Assembly: GCA_038225855.1 (NCBI GenBank)
Contig: JBBRQU010000015.1
Span: 1-64,000 of the forward strand
DNA length: 64,000 nucleotides
Direction of reading: 5' to 3'
Source of the DNA: CAHJXF01 sp038225855
GTDB lineage: Bacteria > Pseudomonadota > Gammaproteobacteria > Burkholderiales > Burkholderiaceae_D
Part shown: positions 11,081 to 19,462 of the stretch, one piece after another
How the letters are laid out: each line of letters begins with the position of its first letter
Position numbering within the stretch: position 1 is the first letter of the stretch
Translations under genes and position numbers: made by a program
The notes under the pieces: model-generated
Told to the model about the DNA's origin: nothing
Databases searched by the model: none
The model's input: the letters and a program-made list of their open reading frames with translations, nothing else

Positions 11081-12103
11081 ATGACCGACCACCTCATCGA
11101 CCTCCGCAGCGACACCGTCACCAAGCCGACACCCGCGATGCGCGCCGCGATGCTCGCCGCAGAAGTCGGCGACGACGTTTATGCCGACGACCCGACCGTC
11201 AATCGCTTGCAGGAACGCATGGCCGAAATGGTCGGCATGGAAGCCGCGCTCTTCATGCCCTCGGGTACACAGAGCAACCTTGCCGCGCTGATGACGCATT
11301 GCGCACGCGGCGATGAATACCTCGTCGGCCAGCTCGCGCACACCTACAGATACGAAGGCGGCGGCGCGGCGGTGCTCGGCAGCATTCAACCGCAACCGAT
11401 CGAGAACGCCGAGGACGGCAGCATTCCGATCGAGAAGTTGCGCGCGGCGATCAAGCCGCCGGACGATCACTTCGCGAGGACGCGATTGGTCGCGCTCGAG
11501 AACACGATCGGCGGGCGCGTGCTGCCGCAGGCTTATGTAGACGACGTCGCAGCGCTCGCGCGAGAGCACGGGCTGAAGTTGCATCTGGACGGCGCGCGCG
11601 TCTTCAACGCCTCTGTTGCAAGCGGGGTCTCGGTCGAAGCGCTGTGTGCGCCGTTCGACTCGGTCTCGATCTGCATGTCGAAGGGGCTCGGTACGCCGGT
11701 GGGCTCGCTGCTGTGCGGTCCGCGCGACTTCATCGACACTTCGCATCGATGGAGAAAGATGCTGGGCGGCGGCATGCGCCAGGCCGGCATCCTCGCGGCT
11801 GCCTGTCTGCATGCGCTCGACCATCACGTCGATCGTCTCGCCGACGATCATGCGAATGCGGCGCGGCTCGCCGAAGGGTTGCGTGCGATCGTTCGCTTCA
11901 ATGTGCGCGGGCCATTCACCAACATGGTCTTCGTCGATGTGCCTTCCGACGACGTGGCTGCGTTGGGCGTGCATGTGCGTGAGGCCGGCATCGTTGCGAC
12001 TGTCGGCATCAACACGCGGTTCGTCACGCATCTGGATATCGATCGACCGAAGATCGATCGCGTGGTCGAGGCGATCGCCGCTTTCTATCGTGACAAGAGT
12101 TAA
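11081..12103 (+). CDS. Low-specificity L-threonine aldolase (PLP-dependent)
   Basis: Fold-type I PLP enzyme expected to cleave L-threonine or allo-threonine to glycine and acetaldehyde. The 340-residue sequence opens LIDLRSDTVTKPTPAMRAAM, the hallmark of threonine aldolases, and has MPSGTQSNLAAL for cofactor phosphate contacts. The PLP-binding lysine is about residue 201 in SICMSKGLGTPVGSLL. Related beta-eliminating lyases cannot be excluded, but the length and N-terminal motif favour the aldolase. It is separated from secA by repeat sequence and followed directly by a toxin-antitoxin module. Confidence 0.92.
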   Translation: MTDHLIDLRSDTVTKPTPAMRAAMLAAEVGDDVYADDPTVNRLQERMAEMVGMEAALFMPSGTQSNLAALMTHCARGDEYLVGQLAHTYRYEGGGAAVLGSIQPQPIENAEDGSIPIEKLRAAIKPPDDHFARTRLVALENTIGGRVLPQAYVDDVAALAREHGLKLHLDGARVFNASVASGVSVEALCAPFDSVSICMSKGLGTPVGSLLCGPRDFIDTSHRWRKMLGGGMRQAGILAAACLHALDHHVDRLADDHANAARLAEGLRAIVRFNVRGPFTNMVFVDVPSDDVAALGVHVREAGIVATVGINTRFVTHLDIDRPKIDRVVEAIAAFYRDKS

Positions 12104-12121
12104 TCAGTGCGCATGAATCGC

Positions 12122-12144
12122 GTGTACACTATCTCGCGTACACT
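12122..12144 (+). promoter_or_regulatory. Repeated GTACACT motif before the VapBC-like pair (candidate operator)
   Basis: GTACACT occurs at 12124-12130 and 12138-12144, 14 bp apart; the first lies within the palindrome GTGTACAC (12122-12129). The motif sits 17-40 bp before the antitoxin ATG, where antitoxins of this kind bind to autoregulate. A GGAG ribosome site is at 12151-12154. Operator function is inferred. Confidence 0.5.
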
Positions 12145-12161
12145 GTCTTCGGAGTTAAATC

Positions 12162-12383
12162 ATGAAGAACATTACCCTCAGCGCCGACGAATCGACAATC
12201 GAAGCCGCGCGCGCGCAGGCACGCGCGGACAAGACCACGCTCAACGAGCAGTTCCGCCGCTGGCTGGCGGAATATTCGCGCAAGCAGCGCTTGAAACGTC
12301 TCGACGAAGTGATGGCGGAATTGCGCGGCAAATTGAATACCGGCGGCCGCAAATTTACGCGGGACGAAATGAATGAGCGGTGA
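12162..12383 (+). CDS. Antitoxin of a VapBC-like module (probable ribbon-helix-helix)
   Basis: A 73-residue protein that should neutralise the PIN toxin encoded next. The N-terminus MKNITLSADESTIEAARAQA has the short beta strand plus helix typical of ribbon-helix-helix DNA-binding antitoxins; the charged C-terminal part would wrap the toxin. Its last codons overlap the toxin start by 11 bp, implying translational coupling. A GGAG lies seven bases before the ATG. Family assignment rests on size, context and the N-terminal pattern. Confidence 0.75.
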   Translation: MKNITLSADESTIEAARAQARADKTTLNEQFRRWLAEYSRKQRLKRLDEVMAELRGKLNTGGRKFTRDEMNER

Positions 12384-12789
12384 ATTTCTCGATTCCAACA
12401 TCTTCGTCTATGTGTTCGACAAGACCGATGCCCGCAAGAGCGATATCGCAGCTAATCTCGTACGTCGGGTCCACGCGGAGCAGACCGCTGCGATCAGCTT
12501 TCAGGTCGTTCAGGAAACGCTCAATGTATTGACGCGAAAGCTCAAGGCAACCGAGACGCAGGCGCGGATTTTTCTTGAGCATATGTTGCTTCCGCTGTGG
12601 CACGTGATGCCGAGTGTGGTGCTATATCAAAGCGCCCTCGACATTCAGGCACGCCTCCAATTCGGCTTCTACGATTCCTTGATCATCGCTGCCGCGCTCG
12701 AAGCGGGCTGCACGCGCCTGTACAGCGAAGACATGCAGCACGGCCAGAAGATCGGGCGGCTGGTCATCAACAATCCATTCAGAAAATAG
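12373..12789 (+). CDS. PIN-domain toxin (VapC-like ribonuclease)
   Basis: Predicted Mg2+-dependent ribonuclease toxin. The 138-residue protein has the PIN acidic residues in order: Asp7 in FLDSNIFVYVFD, the Glu in VQETLNVL, the Asp in FYDSLIIAAAL and the Asp in LYSEDMQHG. It overlaps the upstream antitoxin gene by 11 bp, the usual layout. All catalytic positions are kept, so it is probably active. The target RNA cannot be told from sequence. Confidence 0.88.
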   Translation: MSGEFLDSNIFVYVFDKTDARKSDIAANLVRRVHAEQTAAISFQVVQETLNVLTRKLKATETQARIFLEHMLLPLWHVMPSVVLYQSALDIQARLQFGFYDSLIIAAALEAGCTRLYSEDMQHGQKIGRLVINNPFRK

Positions 12790-12809
12790 CGCAGCGACGC
12801 AACACCAAC

Positions 12810-12902
12810 ATGGCGAGGAAACCGAAAGCGCGAGTCGACGTCACGACCATCGCGATGCCGCAATTCGTGCCGAGCAAATCGTTCGGGCGGAATAGTAGCT
12901 AA
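12810..12902 (+). CDS. Possible 30-residue ORF between the two toxin-antitoxin modules
   Basis: A short frame MARKPKARVDVTTIAMPQFV... ending NSS. It could be a vestige of a longer gene or no gene at all. I recognise no family, there is no clear ribosome site, and its stop codon lies inside the palindrome at 12895-12910. It is listed because nothing else explains this gap. Confidence 0.2.
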   Translation: MARKPKARVDVTTIAMPQFVPSKSFGRNSS

Positions 12903-12910
12903 TAAGCTAC
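12895..12910. promoter_or_regulatory. Inverted repeat GTAGCT-AATA-AGCTAC before the HigBA-like module
   Basis: A perfect six-base inverted repeat with a four-base AT spacer, ending one base before the ATG region of the toxin remnant at 12912. The placement is what is expected for an autoregulatory operator of a HigBA or RelBE-type system. The AT-rich patch stands out in GC-rich surroundings. Confidence 0.5.
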
Positions 12911-12911
12911 A

Positions 12912-13314
12912 ATGATTTCTGTTGCGCTCGAGGAATACCTGTCGGCAGAAGGTGACGCGCCTTTCACCAACTGGCTGGGGCAATTGCTTGACGGCATGGC
13001 GCGCGTGCGGGTCGCCAAGAGGATGGCCAAGCTGCCGGCGGCCTTGATGGGCGACTGGAAAGCGGTCGGCGGTGGCGTGATTGAGCTGCGCGAGGATTAC
13101 GGGCCGGCTACGCGTGTATTGCGCCCGCCACGGGACAAGCTTGGTCGTGATGCTGGCGGGCGGCGGCAAACGGACACAGCAAGAGGGCATCGAACGTGCA
13201 CAAAGCTATTGGCAGGACTGGAAGCAGCGCAAAGCGCGTGAGCACCGCGCCCTCGCGCGCGCTCCGTGTTACGGATCATCTGAAGACCGACGCCGAGCGC
13301 GCGGCTTATCTTGA
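12912..13314 (+). pseudogene. Frameshifted HigB/RelE-type toxin (phage Gp49-like family)
   Basis: Frame one (from 12912) encodes an N-terminal part with LDGMARVRVAKRMAKLPAAL and VIELREDYGP, and the adjacent frame continues RVYCARHGTSLVVMLAGGG and KRTQQEGIERAQSYWQDWKQ. Together these read as a normal HigB-like toxin of about 110 residues. The break is near 13105-13120, where family members usually read DYGPGYRVY; two bases seem to be missing. In frame one translation ends at 13241 with a nonsense tail; in the second frame it runs on to 13314 inside the antitoxin gene. Either the toxin is inactivated or the sequence has small errors here. Confidence 0.75.
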
Positions 13315-13528
13315 GGCGCTGCTCGAAGAGGGCGACAGCCGTGTTATCACCATTGGGCTGCGCGAACTGGCTGAGTCGGCTGGCGGCGTGGCGGTGATCG
13401 CCGAGCGTACCGGTCTGTCGCGTGAAACGCTCTACCGCACGCTGTCCAAGGGTGGCAATCCGCGCCTGGATACGCTGTCCGCACTGCTGCACGCGATGGG
13501 GCTGCGATTGAGCGTGACGACGGCCTGA
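13238..13528 (+). CDS. HigA-like antitoxin (addiction-module HTH protein)
   Basis: A 96-residue Xre-type helix-turn-helix antitoxin of the family paired with Gp49-like toxins. The GTG at 13238 overlaps a TGA at 13239-13241, a GTGA junction with the toxin frame. The core VAVIAERTGLSRETLYRTLS is the HTH, preceded by the typical DHLKTDAERAAYLEALLEEG. The gene is intact although its toxin partner is frameshifted, as expected if the toxin was lost first. It ends 17 bp before trpG. Confidence 0.8.
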   Translation: MSTAPSRALRVTDHLKTDAERAAYLEALLEEGDSRVITIGLRELAESAGGVAVIAERTGLSRETLYRTLSKGGNPRLDTLSALLHAMGLRLSVTTA

Positions 13529-13545
13529 GCAATGACTGGTTCGAT

Positions 13546-14109
13546 ATGCTCCTGATGATCGACAACTACGACAGCTTCACCTACAACCTCGTGCAATATT
13601 TCGGCGAGCTCGGTGAAGACGTCCAAGTCGTGCGCAACGATGCCATGACGCTCGATGAGATCGAAGCGATGGGCGCCGATCGCATCTGCCTCTCGCCCGG
13701 CCCGTGCACGCCGGCCGAAGCGGGCGTCTGCGTGCCGCTCTTGCAGCGCTTCGCCGGCAGGCTGCCTATCCTCGGCGTGTGCCTTGGGCATCAGGCGATA
13801 GCCGCGGCCTTCGGCGGCAAGGTGGTTCGCGCGGCGCGCGTCATGCATGGCAAGACCGACGCGGTCAGGCATGCCGACGCCGGCGTATTCAATGCGTTGC
13901 CGTCGCCGTTCACGGTCACGCGCTATCACTCACTGGCGATCGAGCGCGACTCGCTGCCGGATTGTCTCGAAGTCACCGCGTGGACCGACGACGGCGAGAT
14001 CATGGGCGTGCGCCACAAGCACTACGCGATCGAGGGCGTGCAGTTCCATCCCGAAGCGATCCTGACCGAGCACGGCCACGCGCTGCTCGCCAATTTCCTC
14101 AAGCACTGA
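13546..14109 (+). CDS. trpG: Anthranilate synthase component II (glutamine amidotransferase)
   Basis: Supplies ammonia from glutamine to the TrpE subunit in the first step of tryptophan synthesis; in many bacteria it also serves 4-amino-4-deoxychorismate synthase as PabA. The 187-residue class I amidotransferase starts MLLMIDNYDSFTYNLVQYFG and has the nucleophile Cys79 in GVCLGHQ and the catalytic His-x-Glu in VQFHPEAI. trpD and trpC follow in the same direction. No trpE precedes it: the upstream space holds toxin-antitoxin modules, so TrpE must be encoded elsewhere. Confidence 0.96.
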   Translation: MLLMIDNYDSFTYNLVQYFGELGEDVQVVRNDAMTLDEIEAMGADRICLSPGPCTPAEAGVCVPLLQRFAGRLPILGVCLGHQAIAAAFGGKVVRAARVMHGKTDAVRHADAGVFNALPSPFTVTRYHSLAIERDSLPDCLEVTAWTDDGEIMGVRHKHYAIEGVQFHPEAILTEHGHALLANFLKH

Positions 14110-14133
14110 CGCGCCCCTCTCTTTCAAGACCTC

Positions 14134-15162
14134 ATGTCCATCACACCTGCCGAAGCGCTCACGCGTTGCATCGAGCATCGCGAAATCTTTCACGACGAGA
14201 TGCTTCATCTGATGCGCATGCTGATGAAGGGTGAGATGTCGCCTTCGATCGCTTCGGCGCTCTTGCTCGGCCTGCGCGTGAAGAAGGAAACCATCGGCGA
14301 GATCGCGGCCGCCGCGCAGGTGATGCGCGAGTTCGCGACGCCCGTCGTGGTCGCCGACAAGACGCATCTCGTCGATCTGTGCGGCACCGGCGGCGACGGC
14401 TCGCATACCTTCAACATTTCGACGGCGGCGATGTTCGTCGCAGCCGCTGCGGGCGCGCGCATCGCCAAGCACGGCAACCGCGGCGTGTCGTCGCGTTCGG
14501 GCAGCGCCGATGTGCTCGAAGCGCTCGGCATCAACGTGATGCTCGCGCCCGGGCAAGTGGCCGCATGCATCGCCGAAACCGGCATCGGCTTCATGTTCGC
14601 GCCCAATCATCACAGCGCGATGAAGAATGTCGCCGCGGTTCGCAAGGAACTGGGCGTGCGCACCATCTTCAACATCCTCGGGCCGCTCACCAACCCCGCC
14701 GGCGCGCTCCATCAATTGATGGGCGTCTTCCATCCCGATCTGGTCGGCATCCAGGTGCGCGTGCTACAGCGGCTGGGCGCCGCGCACGCGCTGGTCGTGT
14801 ACGGCAAGGACGGCATGGACGAGGCCTCGCTGGGCGCGGCCACGCTGGTCGGCGAGCTCAAGGACGGCGAGGTGCGCGAGTACGAGATCCATCCCGAGGA
14901 CTACGGCCTCGCGATGAAGTCCAATCGCGGCCTGAAGGTAGGAAGCGCCCAGGAATCGCGCGAGATGATTCACGAGGCGCTCGCCAACGTCGAAGGCACG
15001 CCGCGCGAAATCGTGGTGCTCAACGCGGGTCTGGCGCTCTACGCGGCCGATGTCGCGCCGTCGATCGAAGCAGGCATCGCACGCGCGCGCGAAGCCATCG
15101 CCAGTGGCGCCGCGCGCGCGAAGCTCGACGCGTTCGCGGCCGCAACGCAGCGGCTCGCGTGA
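14134..15162 (+). CDS. trpD: Anthranilate phosphoribosyltransferase
   Basis: Transfers phosphoribose from PRPP to anthranilate, the second committed step of tryptophan synthesis. The 342-residue protein has the glycine-rich PRPP loop CGTGGDGSHTFNIST beginning near residue 83, the KHGNRGVSSRSGSADVLEALG segment that binds anthranilate, and NILGPLTNPA further on. The start is 24 bp after trpG and the stop overlaps the trpC start (GTGA), so trpG-trpD-trpC form one transcription and translation unit. Confidence 0.97.
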   Translation: MSITPAEALTRCIEHREIFHDEMLHLMRMLMKGEMSPSIASALLLGLRVKKETIGEIAAAAQVMREFATPVVVADKTHLVDLCGTGGDGSHTFNISTAAMFVAAAAGARIAKHGNRGVSSRSGSADVLEALGINVMLAPGQVAACIAETGIGFMFAPNHHSAMKNVAAVRKELGVRTIFNILGPLTNPAGALHQLMGVFHPDLVGIQVRVLQRLGAAHALVVYGKDGMDEASLGAATLVGELKDGEVREYEIHPEDYGLAMKSNRGLKVGSAQESREMIHEALANVEGTPREIVVLNAGLALYAADVAPSIEAGIARAREAIASGAARAKLDAFAAATQRLA

Positions 15163-15971
15163 CGATCGTGGCCGACGACGTCCTCGCGAAAATCCTCGCG
15201 AGCAAAGTGGGCGAGGTCGCAGTCGCGAAGCGCCAACGGTCGCAAAGCGAACTCGAGCGCGATGCGGAGCGCGCCGAAGCTCCGCGCGGCTTTGCGCGCG
15301 CGCTCGCCGCGCGCATCGCGAACGGCCGCGCGGCCGTGATCGCGGAAATCAAGAAGGCGTCGCCATCCCGGGGTCTGTTGCGCGCCGCGTTTCATCCGGC
15401 CGCGATTGCGCGTTCCTACGAGGCGGGGGGCGCGACCTGTCTGTCGGTGTTGACCGACGAACTTTATTTTCAGGGTTCGCGCGAAGCGCTCGTCGCGGCG
15501 CGCGCCGCATGCGGCCTGCCGGTGCTGCGCAAAGACTTCATGGTCGATGCGTATCAGGTCGCCGAGTCGCGCGCGATGGGTGCCGATTGCATTTTGCTGA
15601 TCGTCGCGGCGCTCGATCGCGCGGCGCTCGTGGAACTCGCCAAGGCGGCGCACGAATATGGCATGGACGTACTCGTCGAAGCCCACGATGCCCGCGAACT
15701 CGATCTCGCGCTGGCGCTCGACAGCGATCCGGCGCGGACCGTGCTCGGCATCAACAACCGCAACCTGCGCACTTTCGAGACGCGTCTCGAGACGACCCTC
15801 GATCTGGTCGCGCGCGTGCCGAAGGATCGCGTGCTGGTCACCGAATCAGGGATCGCGACCGCCGACGACATCGCGCGCATGCGAAGCGCCGGCGTGCATG
15901 GCTTTCTGATCGGCGAGACCTTCATGCGCGCCGAAGTTCCCGGTGCGGCGCTCGAGGCGTTGTTTGGCTAA
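15159..15971 (+). CDS. trpC: Indole-3-glycerol-phosphate synthase
   Basis: TIM-barrel enzyme that closes the indole ring in tryptophan synthesis. A GTG start at 15159 overlaps the trpD stop (GTGA); a second in-frame GTG lies at 15168. The 270-residue protein has AEIKKASPSRGLL with the catalytic lysine, LRKDFMVDAYQV, the GINNRNLRTFE strand and the phosphate-binding VTESGI and GFLIGETFM at the end. It stands alone, not fused to trpF as in enterics. The operon ends here, followed by a dispersed repeat rather than a T-rich terminator. Confidence 0.97.
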   Translation: MTIVADDVLAKILASKVGEVAVAKRQRSQSELERDAERAEAPRGFARALAARIANGRAAVIAEIKKASPSRGLLRAAFHPAAIARSYEAGGATCLSVLTDELYFQGSREALVAARAACGLPVLRKDFMVDAYQVAESRAMGADCILLIVAALDRAALVELAKAAHEYGMDVLVEAHDARELDLALALDSDPARTVLGINNRNLRTFETRLETTLDLVARVPKDRVLVTESGIATADDIARMRSAGVHGFLIGETFMRAEVPGAALEALFG

Positions 15972-15991
15972 GGCGTCCGCGGACCCACCTT

Positions 15992-16072
15992 TGTCATTCC
16001 GAATGCAACGAGCAATCTCAGCCTCGTCACATCGCGCAACCGATGAGATTCCTCGCGGTGCTCGGAATGACA
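15992..16072. repeat. Dispersed palindromic repeat, family 1, copy B
   Basis: This is bounded by perfect 11-bp inverted arms TGTCATTCCGA (15992-16002) and TCGGAATGACA (16062-16072). It lies between the convergent trpC and OmpA-lipoprotein genes and shares GATGAGATTCCTC with copy A. The 81-bp size and terminal symmetry resemble small non-autonomous or REP-like elements. Confidence 0.8.
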
Positions 16073-16090
16073 ATGGAAAGATAGCCGTCC

Positions 16091-16822
16091 TCAGCGCGGC
16101 TGCGCTTGCGAAGCCGAAGCCTGCTGCTCGCCGACGAAGATCTCCACGCGGCGATTGCGCGCACGACCCGCGTCGCTGTTGTTGTCGGCAATCGGCTCGC
16201 GCTCGCCGCGACCTTCGACGCCGATGCGATTGCCCGCGACGCCGCGATCGACCAGATAGTTGCGCGTGCTGCCTGCGCGGTCGACCGACAGCGGATTGTT
16301 GACCGCGTCGCTCCCCGTCGAATCGGTATGGCCGACGATGCGAACGGTGCTGCCCGGGTTGTCGCGCAGCCCTTGCGCGAATTGATCGAGCACGCTGCGG
16401 AAGTTGGGCTTGATGTCGGCGCGGCCGGTATCGAACGAGATGTCGCTCGGGATGTTGAGCTTCAATTGATTGTCGGCCGTCTGCGTGACCTCGACTCCGG
16501 TCCCGCGCGTGGCTGCTTCCATCTTCTGCTTCTGCGCTTCCATGCGGTTCGACCACAGATAGCCGCCCAGGGCGCCGATCGCTGCGCCGGCAAGCGCACC
16601 GGTCGCCGTGCTGCGGCCCGGACTGCCGCCCGATGTCGCGCGACCGATCGCAGCGCCCGCGACCGCGCCTGCACCTGCGCCCACCGCGGTATCGCCGCCG
16701 CGGCTGCCGGTCGTGTAGTTCGGCAGCTCGGCACAACCCGACAGGCCGAGCGACGAGGCGGCCATCGAAACGAGTGCGACGGCCAGCGTCGCCTTGCGAA
16801 AGAAATCGGTTGAAGCTTTCAC
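16091..16822 (-). CDS. OmpA-family outer-membrane lipoprotein with glycine zipper (YiaD-like)
   Basis: A lipoprotein predicted to anchor to the outer membrane and bind peptidoglycan. It starts at a GTG preceded by GAGGAG. The signal peptide ends at the lipobox LGLSGC. A Gly/Ala-rich glycine-zipper segment follows (AVGAGAGAVAGAAIGRA and GALAGAAIGALGGYLW). The C-terminal OmpA domain has FDTGRADIKP, VGHTDSTGSD and the peptidoglycan-contact region RNRRVEIFV. The 243-residue length and domain order fit YiaD-type proteins. It is a single gene, convergent with trpC. Confidence 0.9.
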   Translation of the reverse strand: MKASTDFFRKATLAVALVSMAASSLGLSGCAELPNYTTGSRGGDTAVGAGAGAVAGAAIGRATSGGSPGRSTATGALAGAAIGALGGYLWSNRMEAQKQKMEAATRGTGVEVTQTADNQLKLNIPSDISFDTGRADIKPNFRSVLDQFAQGLRDNPGSTVRIVGHTDSTGSDAVNNPLSVDRAGSTRNYLVDRGVAGNRIGVEGRGEREPIADNNSDAGRARNRRVEIFVGEQQASASQAQPR

Positions 16823-16971
16823 GAATGACTCCTCATTGAAGAATTGAGTGAAGGATTGCTGGCGGTCCGACCTTGCTGTTCAAGCGGCCGGGACCGATGG
16901 GTGGAGCAGGTAGAACGCGTGGGAACGCGATCGGCTGACACGCAACGACTCTGCGCGTGAGCGTTGGCGAG

Positions 16972-18357
16972 TCACCGTCCCGGCATCATGCCGCGCATGC
17001 CTTGCATGCCGCGCATCAACTTCGCCATGCCGCCCTTCTGCATGGTCTTCATCATTCCTTGCATCTGATCGAATTGCTTGAGCAGCCGATTGACCTCCTG
17101 CACCGGCACGCCCGCCCCGGTGGCGATACGGCGCTTGCGGCTGGCCTTGATCAGTTCGGGCCTGGTGCGTTCGGCGCGCGTCATCGAGTTGATGATGCCT
17201 TCCATGCGCTTGACCTCGCGCTCGGCCTTGCCCATGTCGGTCTTGCCGGCCGCGGCCTGGAACTGCGCGGGGAGCTTGTCGAGCAGACCACCGAGGCCAC
17301 CCATCTTGTTCATCTGCTGAAGTTGCGAGCGAAAGTCATCGAGGTCGAAGCGCGCTCCCGACTTGACCTTCCTGGCGAGCTTCTCGGCTTCGACCATGTC
17401 GACGCCGCGCTGCGCCTCTTCGACCAACGCGACGATGTCGCCCATGCCGAGGATGCGGCTCGCCATGCGTTCGGGATAGAAGACTTCGAGCGCGTTGAGC
17501 TTCTCGCCCACGCCCACGAACTTGATCGGCTTGCCGGTGACGTGGCGCACCGACAGCGCCGCGCCGCCGCGCGCATCGCCATCGAGCTTGGTTAACACCA
17601 CGCCGGTCAACGGCAAGGCTTCGGCGAATATGCGCGCGGTGTTGACCGCGTCCTGCCCCGCCATCGCATCGACCACGAACAGCGTCTCGGCCGGAGACAG
17701 GCGCGCATGCAGCGCCTTGATCTCGTCCATCATCGGCTGGTCGATCGCGAGTCGGCCCGCGGTGTCGACGATCAGCACGTCGTGGTAGTGCTTCTTCGCC
17801 CAGTCGACGGCCGCGGCCGCGATGGCGACGGGATCCTGGCTCAAGTGCGAAGGAAAAAAATCGACGCCGACCTGCGAGGCCACGGTCTTCAATTGCTCGA
17901 TCGCCGCGGGACGATAGACGTCGGTCGACACCACCAGCACTTTCTTCTTGTCGCCCTTGAAACCCCCGTCGCGCAGAAAGCGCCCGAGCTTGCCGACGGT
18001 GGTCGTCTTGCCGGCGCCTTGCAGCCCGGCCATGAGGATGATCGCGGGCGGCGTGACGGCGAGATTCAATGCCGCGGCTTCGGGCCCGAGGTCGCCGCCG
18101 ATGATGGCGGCCAATTCCCTCTGCACGACGCCGACCAGCGCTTGTCCCGGCGAGAGGCTGCCGACGACGTCTTCGCCGAGCGCCTTCTCCTTCACGCGCG
18201 CGATGAATTCGCGTACGACCGGCAGCGCCACGTCGGCCTCGAGCAGGGCGACGCGCACCTCGCGCAACATTTCCTGCGTGTTGGTCTCGGTCAGACGCGC
18301 TTCGCCGCGCATCGTCTTGACGACGCGGGCCAGACGTTGGGAAAGGTTTTCGAGCAT
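16972..18357 (-). CDS. ffh: Signal recognition particle GTPase Ffh
   Basis: The protein subunit of the bacterial SRP; it binds signal sequences and 4.5S RNA and docks with FtsY. The start is placed at MLENLSQRLARVVKTMRGEA, the usual Ffh N-terminus, although the frame is open further upstream. GTPase motifs are GLQGAGKTTTVGKLG (G1), DTAGRLAIDQ (G3) and TKLDGDARGGAALS (G4). The C-terminal M domain is methionine-rich and ends in the GMQGMRGMMPGR tail. The length is 461 residues. It is divergent from the CcsA-like gene, a neighbour often seen next to ffh in betaproteobacteria. Confidence 0.98.
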   Translation of the reverse strand: MLENLSQRLARVVKTMRGEARLTETNTQEMLREVRVALLEADVALPVVREFIARVKEKALGEDVVGSLSPGQALVGVVQRELAAIIGGDLGPEAAALNLAVTPPAIILMAGLQGAGKTTTVGKLGRFLRDGGFKGDKKKVLVVSTDVYRPAAIEQLKTVASQVGVDFFPSHLSQDPVAIAAAAVDWAKKHYHDVLIVDTAGRLAIDQPMMDEIKALHARLSPAETLFVVDAMAGQDAVNTARIFAEALPLTGVVLTKLDGDARGGAALSVRHVTGKPIKFVGVGEKLNALEVFYPERMASRILGMGDIVALVEEAQRGVDMVEAEKLARKVKSGARFDLDDFRSQLQQMNKMGGLGGLLDKLPAQFQAAAGKTDMGKAEREVKRMEGIINSMTRAERTRPELIKASRKRRIATGAGVPVQEVNRLLKQFDQMQGMMKTMQKGGMAKLMRGMQGMRGMMPGR

Positions 18358-18518
18358 GGGTGTGATGGGTGGAGATGGCGCGGGGATTGTGCGAGGCGCG
18401 AGGGTGGTGACGCGGCGGATCGTGCGGGCGGCGCGGCTCGTGCAGAACAACCGAAGCACCGCGTGTGAGCCGCTGGACAATGCGCAATCGACAGTGCGCG
18501 ATCGGCTAAACTTTGTCG

Positions 18519-19451
18519 ATGCCGATTTTACTCCACGCACTCGTCGCTGCCGCCTATCTGGGCGTGGCCGGTGCGGTCTGGCGGGCCGCCCTGGGCACGC
18601 GACGCACGCCTCGCCCGACGTCCATTTCCAACCAGCAGCCGTATCGATTGAGCGCGTCCTTGCGTGTGGTGATCGTGCTCGCATGGTTGCTCCATGCGTG
18701 GCTGCTGCGCGATGCCGCGTTGATCGACGGCAATTGGCGCTTCGGTTTCGCGCTCGCGCTTTCGGCGACGATGTGGATCGCGGTCGCGCTGTTCTGGTTC
18801 GAAAGCCTGATGATCGAACTGGTCAGCATCTGGCTCCTGATCCTGCCGCTGGCTGCGCTGTGCGCGTTGCTGCCGCTCGCGTTTCCCGGCAGCATCGTGC
18901 TCGGTCGCATGAGCGGGGCCGATGGCGGTGCGGCCAACCCGTGGCTGCCGGCGCATCTCGCCGTTGCGCTGGCAGCCTACGGCCTGCTCACGATCGCTGC
19001 CGTGCACGCGCTCTACATGGCCACGCTCGAGCGCCGGCTGCATCGCACCGCCGGCTCGGCATGGCGCGCGGACGAACGCGAGCCTGCCGACGGCGGCAGT
19101 GACAGCGGCGGCGAAATCGAACGCGTCATGCTGCTACGCCTGCCGCCGCTGTTGACGATGGAGCGCGTTCTGTTTCGGCTGATTGGCGCCGGCTTCGCGT
19201 TGCTCACGCTCACGGTCGCAACCGGCATCGTGTTTTCCGAGTCGCTGTTCGGCCGGCCGATGCGCTTCGATCACAAGACCGTGTTCACGCTGCTGGCGTG
19301 GGCGACGTTCGCCGCTCTTCTGATCGGCCGCGCGCTGCGAGGCTGGCGAGGCCGCGTCGCGTTGTCGTGGACGCTCGGCGGCTTCGCGTTCTTGCTGCTC
19401 GCGTATGCAGGCAGCCGCTTCGTGCTCGAAGTCATTCTCCACCGCGTGTGA
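18519..19451 (+). CDS. CcsA/HemX/YpjD-like multispanning membrane protein
   Basis: An integral membrane protein of the cytochrome c assembly (CcsA/HemX) superfamily; the closest named relative is probably YpjD, whose function is poorly defined. The 310-residue protein has about eight hydrophobic helices. Part of the family core can be seen in LPAHLAVALAAYGLLTIAAVHALYM and in the C-terminal RFDHKTVFTLLAWATFAALL, where a histidine precedes the last helices. An in-frame TTG lies two codons upstream (18513). The position next to ffh is typical for Burkholderiales. Confidence 0.8.
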   Translation: MPILLHALVAAAYLGVAGAVWRAALGTRRTPRPTSISNQQPYRLSASLRVVIVLAWLLHAWLLRDAALIDGNWRFGFALALSATMWIAVALFWFESLMIELVSIWLLILPLAALCALLPLAFPGSIVLGRMSGADGGAANPWLPAHLAVALAAYGLLTIAAVHALYMATLERRLHRTAGSAWRADEREPADGGSDSGGEIERVMLLRLPPLLTMERVLFRLIGAGFALLTLTVATGIVFSESLFGRPMRFDHKTVFTLLAWATFAALLIGRALRGWRGRVALSWTLGGFAFLLLAYAGSRFVLEVILHRV

Positions 19452-19462
19452 TCGAGGCCGCC

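Noticed and set aside
12162..13528. Possible antiphage defence island at the toxin-antitoxin pairs
   Set aside because: Only two small modules and no restriction, CRISPR or Abi genes nearby; described as toxin-antitoxin modules only.
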